Below are positions 61,462-64,000 of a stretch of 64,000 nucleotides of DNA, one piece after another. Within the stretch, counting starts at the first letter, position 1; each line of letters opens with the position of its first letter. The DNA comes from Phycisphaerales bacterium (lineage in GTDB: Bacteria > Planctomycetota > Phycisphaerae > Phycisphaerales > UBA1924): contig JADLFE010000009.1 in assembly GCA_020845755.1 (NCBI GenBank), positions 264,092-328,091 on the forward strand, given 5' to 3'. Below the pieces are notes generated by a model. It did no database searches. It was given only the letters and a program-made list of their open reading frames with translations, and was not told the origin of the DNA. Position numbers and translations under genes: made by a program.

Positions 61462-62423
61462 CCAGTCACGCCGCCCACAACACGAGCCACAACAGCAGCA
61501 AAGCCGATGGCCCGAATCGCTCCTGCGGCTGCTCGGATGGCTGCTGCTCCGACATCGCCACACCCTCGCACGCGAGCGAGCACACGCACCACGAGGTCCG
61601 CGAGAAGGTCCGCGAGGGCTACGCCGAGATCGCTCGCTCCGGCTGCTGCGGAGGGCCCAGCGGCACAACCGGCGGCGGGTGCTGCGGCGCCACCGCCTTC
61701 ACGCCCGAGCAACTCGCCGAGGCGATCGGATACGCATCGAGCGAACTCACCGCCGTGCCCGACGGCGCCAACATGGGCCTTTCCTGCGGCAATCCCACCG
61801 CGATCGCGTCGCTTCGTCAGGGCGAGATCGTGCTCGATCTCGGCGCCGGCGGCGGATTCGATTGCTTCGTCGCGGGCCCCAAAGTCGGCGCGACCGGCCG
61901 CGCTATCGGCGTGGATATGACGCCCGACATGCTCGGCAAGGCCCGGCGCAATATCGCGTCCTACCGCGAGCAGACCGGGCTCGACAACGTGGAATTCAGG
62001 CTCGGCGAGATCGAGGCGCTCCCGGTCGCCGACGCCAGCGTCGACGTCGTGATCTCCAACTGCGTTCTGAACCTCTCCCCAGACAAGCCGCGCGTGTGGC
62101 GCGAGATCGCTCGCGTGCTCAAGCACGGCGGGCGAGTCGCCGTATCCGACCTTGCACTGCTCAGGCCCCTCCCCGCGTCGGTGCTCGCGGACGTGGAGGC
62201 CCTGATCGGCTGCGTCGCCGGCGCAGTGCTGGTGGATGAGACGCTCGCCATGGCACGGGCCGTGGGCCTGGTCGACATCGTGCTCACGCCCAAGAGCCAC
62301 TACATCGACGCCATGACCAACTGGGACGACCCGCTCTATCGCAAGATCGTATCGAGCCTGCCCGCCGGCACCAAGCCAAGCGACTTCGTCACAAGCCTCG
62401 ACGTTGTGGCGAGAAAACCCTGA
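61458..62423 (+). CDS. arsM: Arsenite S-adenosylmethionine methyltransferase
   Basis: The 321-residue protein methylates As(III). SAM-binding motif VLDLGAGGGFDCF lies at about 125-137, and the three As-binding cysteines are present: C110 (GLSCGNP), C202 (SNCVLNL) and C252 (GCVAGAV). The N-terminal 80 residues are Cys-rich (CGCSDGCC, SGCCGG, GGGCCG), a possible extra metalloid-binding tail. It is coupled to arsC by a 4-nt overlap. As there is no arsB or acr3 efflux gene beside it, methylation may be the main detoxification route of this operon. Confidence 0.95.
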   Translation: MTSHAAHNTSHNSSKADGPNRSCGCSDGCCSDIATPSHASEHTHHEVREKVREGYAEIARSGCCGGPSGTTGGGCCGATAFTPEQLAEAIGYASSELTAVPDGANMGLSCGNPTAIASLRQGEIVLDLGAGGGFDCFVAGPKVGATGRAIGVDMTPDMLGKARRNIASYREQTGLDNVEFRLGEIEALPVADASVDVVISNCVLNLSPDKPRVWREIARVLKHGGRVAVSDLALLRPLPASVLADVEALIGCVAGAVLVDETLAMARAVGLVDIVLTPKSHYIDAMTNWDDPLYRKIVSSLPAGTKPSDFVTSLDVVARKP

Positions 62424-62426
62424 GCC

Positions 62427-63107
62427 TCAGGCCCGATCTCGGGCCTTCTCTGGCTTCGGTCGCCGCGGATCTCGCGATGCCTCGCGCGCTCGCTCTTGCG
62501 TCCCGCCTTGCGTGTGATGTTGCGACTCGCCGTTGCCCGTATCGTGCGGAGAGTCACACGCGGATTCCATTGCGCGTGCGGCGTGGCGCTCCGCTGCCCG
62601 GCGCATCGAGCTGGTGGATTTGAAGTTCACAATCTGACGCGCGGGGTTGAGAGCCGCCATCGGATGCTCTGGACTGCACACCTTCGCGCCCAGCACCAGC
62701 CCGATGTACAGTTCGTGGTCCGCCTCGATATCAAAGTGGCGCACCACCTCGCAATCGATCGCGATGATCGAGCGGCTCAGGATCGGCGACGTCGACACAA
62801 TCCGCTCGGTTGCCACCGAATCAAACTGATCTCCGTGCTCCGACAGGTGCCCGCTGAACCGCCGCACAAGCACACGATCCGTCGGGTCGATCATCGAGAC
62901 GCCGAAGTAGTGGCTGTCGCGGATGATCGGCTCCAACCCGTGCCCCTTCCACGCCGCAACAGCCAACAGCAACGGTTCTTCCGCAACGGGCATGACCGAC
63001 TTCACGATCACCCCGCCGCGCTTTCCTTCGTAGCTCGACGTCATGACAAAGAGCCCGCCTGGAATGCGGGTTAGCACGTCCTTGGTCCGTGCGACTTTAT
63101 CTTGCAC
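62427..63107 (-). CDS. Flavin reductase-like (FMN-binding split-barrel) protein
   Basis: The 226-residue protein matches the flavin reductase-like domain at its N-terminal 150 residues: VLTRIPGGLFVMTSSYEGKRGGVIVKSVMPVAEEPLLLAVA, then FGVSMI, and IAIDCEVVRHFDIEADHELYIGLVLGAKV. These proteins bind FMN and reduce or use flavin; the partner is unknown. The C-terminal 60 residues are a charged, low-complexity tail (SQHHTQGGTQERAREASRDPRRPKPEK). The GTG at 63107 with GAGAGG upstream is preferred; the frame is open to 63203. It is convergent with arsM. Confidence 0.8.
   Translation of the reverse strand: MQDKVARTKDVLTRIPGGLFVMTSSYEGKRGGVIVKSVMPVAEEPLLLAVAAWKGHGLEPIIRDSHYFGVSMIDPTDRVLVRRFSGHLSEHGDQFDSVATERIVSTSPILSRSIIAIDCEVVRHFDIEADHELYIGLVLGAKVCSPEHPMAALNPARQIVNFKSTSSMRRAAERHAARAMESACDSPHDTGNGESQHHTQGGTQERAREASRDPRRPKPEKARDRA
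62429..62446. terminator. Hairpin terminator between arsM and the flavin-reductase gene
   Basis: A 7-bp stem (AGGCCCG 62429-62435 with CGGGCCT 62440-62446) with loop ATCT is followed by TCTCT on the plus strand, 6 nt after the arsM stop. It overlaps the last codons of the convergent gene. Confidence 0.6.
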
Positions 63108-63371
63108 GCCGCCAACCTCTCCGCGGCCCAAGCCGCTGCGTGTCTGGGGTCGGCGTTCACCGCCTTTCAATCCAGCCAGATTCCCCGTCCACGCACGAAA
63201 CACGTGCGATCATGCCGATCAGAGGGGCAGAACACCCCGGGACACATGTCCTTGCGCCCTACTTGCCTGTCGGGTTTCGCCAGATTTCCACCGAAAGGAT
63301 CGCAACAAAATCTGAACACGGACAGGTTCTGCACCAGTTATGCACAAGTGCGCGAAGTTTCATGTTCTGTG

Positions 63372-63400
63372 TTGAAGCGTGGGGCAAAGTGGGGCATAAT
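63372..63400 (+). promoter_or_regulatory. mraZ promoter with two MraZ boxes in the spacer
   Basis: -35 TTGAAG (63372-63377), 17-bp spacer, -10 CATAAT (63395-63400). Two TGGGG boxes (63380-63384, 63390-63394) separated by 5 bp fill the spacer, matching the TGGGN-N5 repeats bound by MraZ in other bacteria. Confidence 0.75.
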
Positions 63401-63432
63401 CCATCGCCGATCCAGGAGTGAGGCGGTGCTGA

Positions 63433-63900
63433 TTGCTGTATGTGGGGTACTCGGAGTTGGTGATCGACGCCAAGGCGCGGATGGCCGTGCCGGCTCGCTA
63501 CCGCGCTCAGTGGGACCCCGCGGCCGACGGGAAGCACTGGGTGCTGGTTCCGTGGGAGCGCGGCCTGCTGCGTCTCTACACGGAAGTCGGCTTTTCACAA
63601 CTGGTTGCGCAAATGAAGAGTTCCTTGACGCCGAGCCCGGAAAGGGCACGGCTCCAGGCCGCTTTGTTCGGGTTCGCCGAGGCCGTCGAGATGGACGGCG
63701 CTGGGCGCATCGTGATCCCCAAGCACCAGTTGGAGCGGACGGGGCTCTCGGGCGAGGTCGTGATGATCGGCTCGGGCGACCGGTTCGAGATCAGGACCAA
63801 GTCTGCCTGGAAGAGCGGCGAGGACGAGTTGTTCGCAAGCCTGCCGTCGATGGCTCAGGACGTGGAAAAGTCCGATCGTCCGGGCGGCGGGGAGAAGTAG
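63433..63900 (+). CDS. mraZ: Transcriptional regulator MraZ
   Basis: The 155-residue protein has two AbrB-like swapped-hairpin repeats: YSELVIDAKARMAVPARYRAQWDP (about 6-29) and AEAVEMDGAGRIVIPKHQLERTGL (about 82-105). MraZ binds TGGGN repeats and represses the division/cell-wall cluster it heads; two such boxes lie upstream. The start is a TTG with GAGGCGG 6 nt upstream; no ATG is available before the first repeat. The rsmH/ftsL/ftsI/mur genes expected next would lie beyond the window. Confidence 0.93.
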   Translation: MLYVGYSELVIDAKARMAVPARYRAQWDPAADGKHWVLVPWERGLLRLYTEVGFSQLVAQMKSSLTPSPERARLQAALFGFAEAVEMDGAGRIVIPKHQLERTGLSGEVVMIGSGDRFEIRTKSAWKSGEDELFASLPSMAQDVEKSDRPGGGEK

Positions 63901-63913
63901 TTGTGTGAGGGAG

Positions 63914-63945
63914 CCCACCCCGGGCTTTCGCGGGCTTGGGGTGGG
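63914..63945 (+). other. Hairpin after mraZ
   Basis: CCCACCCC (63914-63921) pairs with GGGGTGGG (63938-63945), 13 nt after the mraZ stop. There is no T tract; TTGACA follows at 63947-63952. It could be a weak terminator or attenuator. Confidence 0.4.
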
Positions 63946-64000
63946 ATTGACAGTTCGATTCGTGATCTTTGAGCCGGCGCGGGCCTTCGAACGGACTCGG

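Overview
The window looks like a chromosome segment of a planctomycete, most likely of the Phycisphaerae/Phycisphaerales type. The evidence is high GC, an adjacent set of DUF1501, DUF1549/DUF1553 and planctomycete cytochrome-c-like genes, secreted proteins ending in dockerin-like Ca-binding repeats, an H-X9-DG type pseudopilin, many GTG/TTG starts, and mraZ with its own operator. The lineage is inferred from gene families, not from a marker phylogeny.

Layout. 1-3.3 kb: truncated ubiX, a lipoprotein, then pyrB-gmk. 3.6-10.8 kb: envelope and secreted proteins (small membrane protein, secreted agmatine/peptidyl-arginine deiminase with a dockerin tail, LolA-like protein, TPR metallopeptidase, PlsC acyltransferase). 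10.9-13.9 kb: ftsK. 14-19.6 kb: a minus-strand planctomycete cytochrome/DUF1501 operon. 19.8-35.4 kb: glycosylasparaginase, a response regulator with an HD-GYP phosphodiesterase, tpiA, then GH38 alpha-mannosidase, a three-gene sugar ABC importer without its ATPase, GH2 beta-mannosidase and GH29 alpha-fucosidase. Together these enzymes could dismantle Asn-linked glycans much as a lysosome does. 35.4-39.4 kb: a secreted DUF1028/FG-GAP/dockerin protein and an NtrC-type regulator with a GAFTNA loop. 39.5-42.6 kb: sulfate activation and PAP recycling (PAP phosphatase, cysC, sat). 42.8-47.4 kb: rplU, a one-domain asparaginase, a pseudopilin, a zinc-ribbon protein, motA-motB.

47,759-57,409 is a 9.65-kb integrative element in the 3' end of a tRNA-Val(CAC) gene, bounded by a 32-bp perfect direct repeat. 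It encodes a tyrosine integrase, an XRE regulator, a RepA-like AAA ATPase, excisionase-like helix-turn-helix proteins, a large unknown protein, and a restriction-modification cargo (C5-methyltransferase, probable endonuclease, Vsr mismatch endonuclease). Two features stand out. First, the integrase stop codon lies in the host tRNA gene, and excision would replace its last 4 residues with a 75-residue tail encoded at the opposite end of the element. Second, the XRE-int promoter and the promoter of an unknown divergent gene share one operator/promoter module with almost no leader.

57.9-64 kb: a secreted fusion of a papain-like peptidase with a GH172 (DUF2961) glycosidase, an arsenic operon arsR-arsC-arsM, a flavin-reductase-like protein, and mraZ with TGGGG boxes inside its promoter, which probably starts the division/cell-wall cluster beyond the window.
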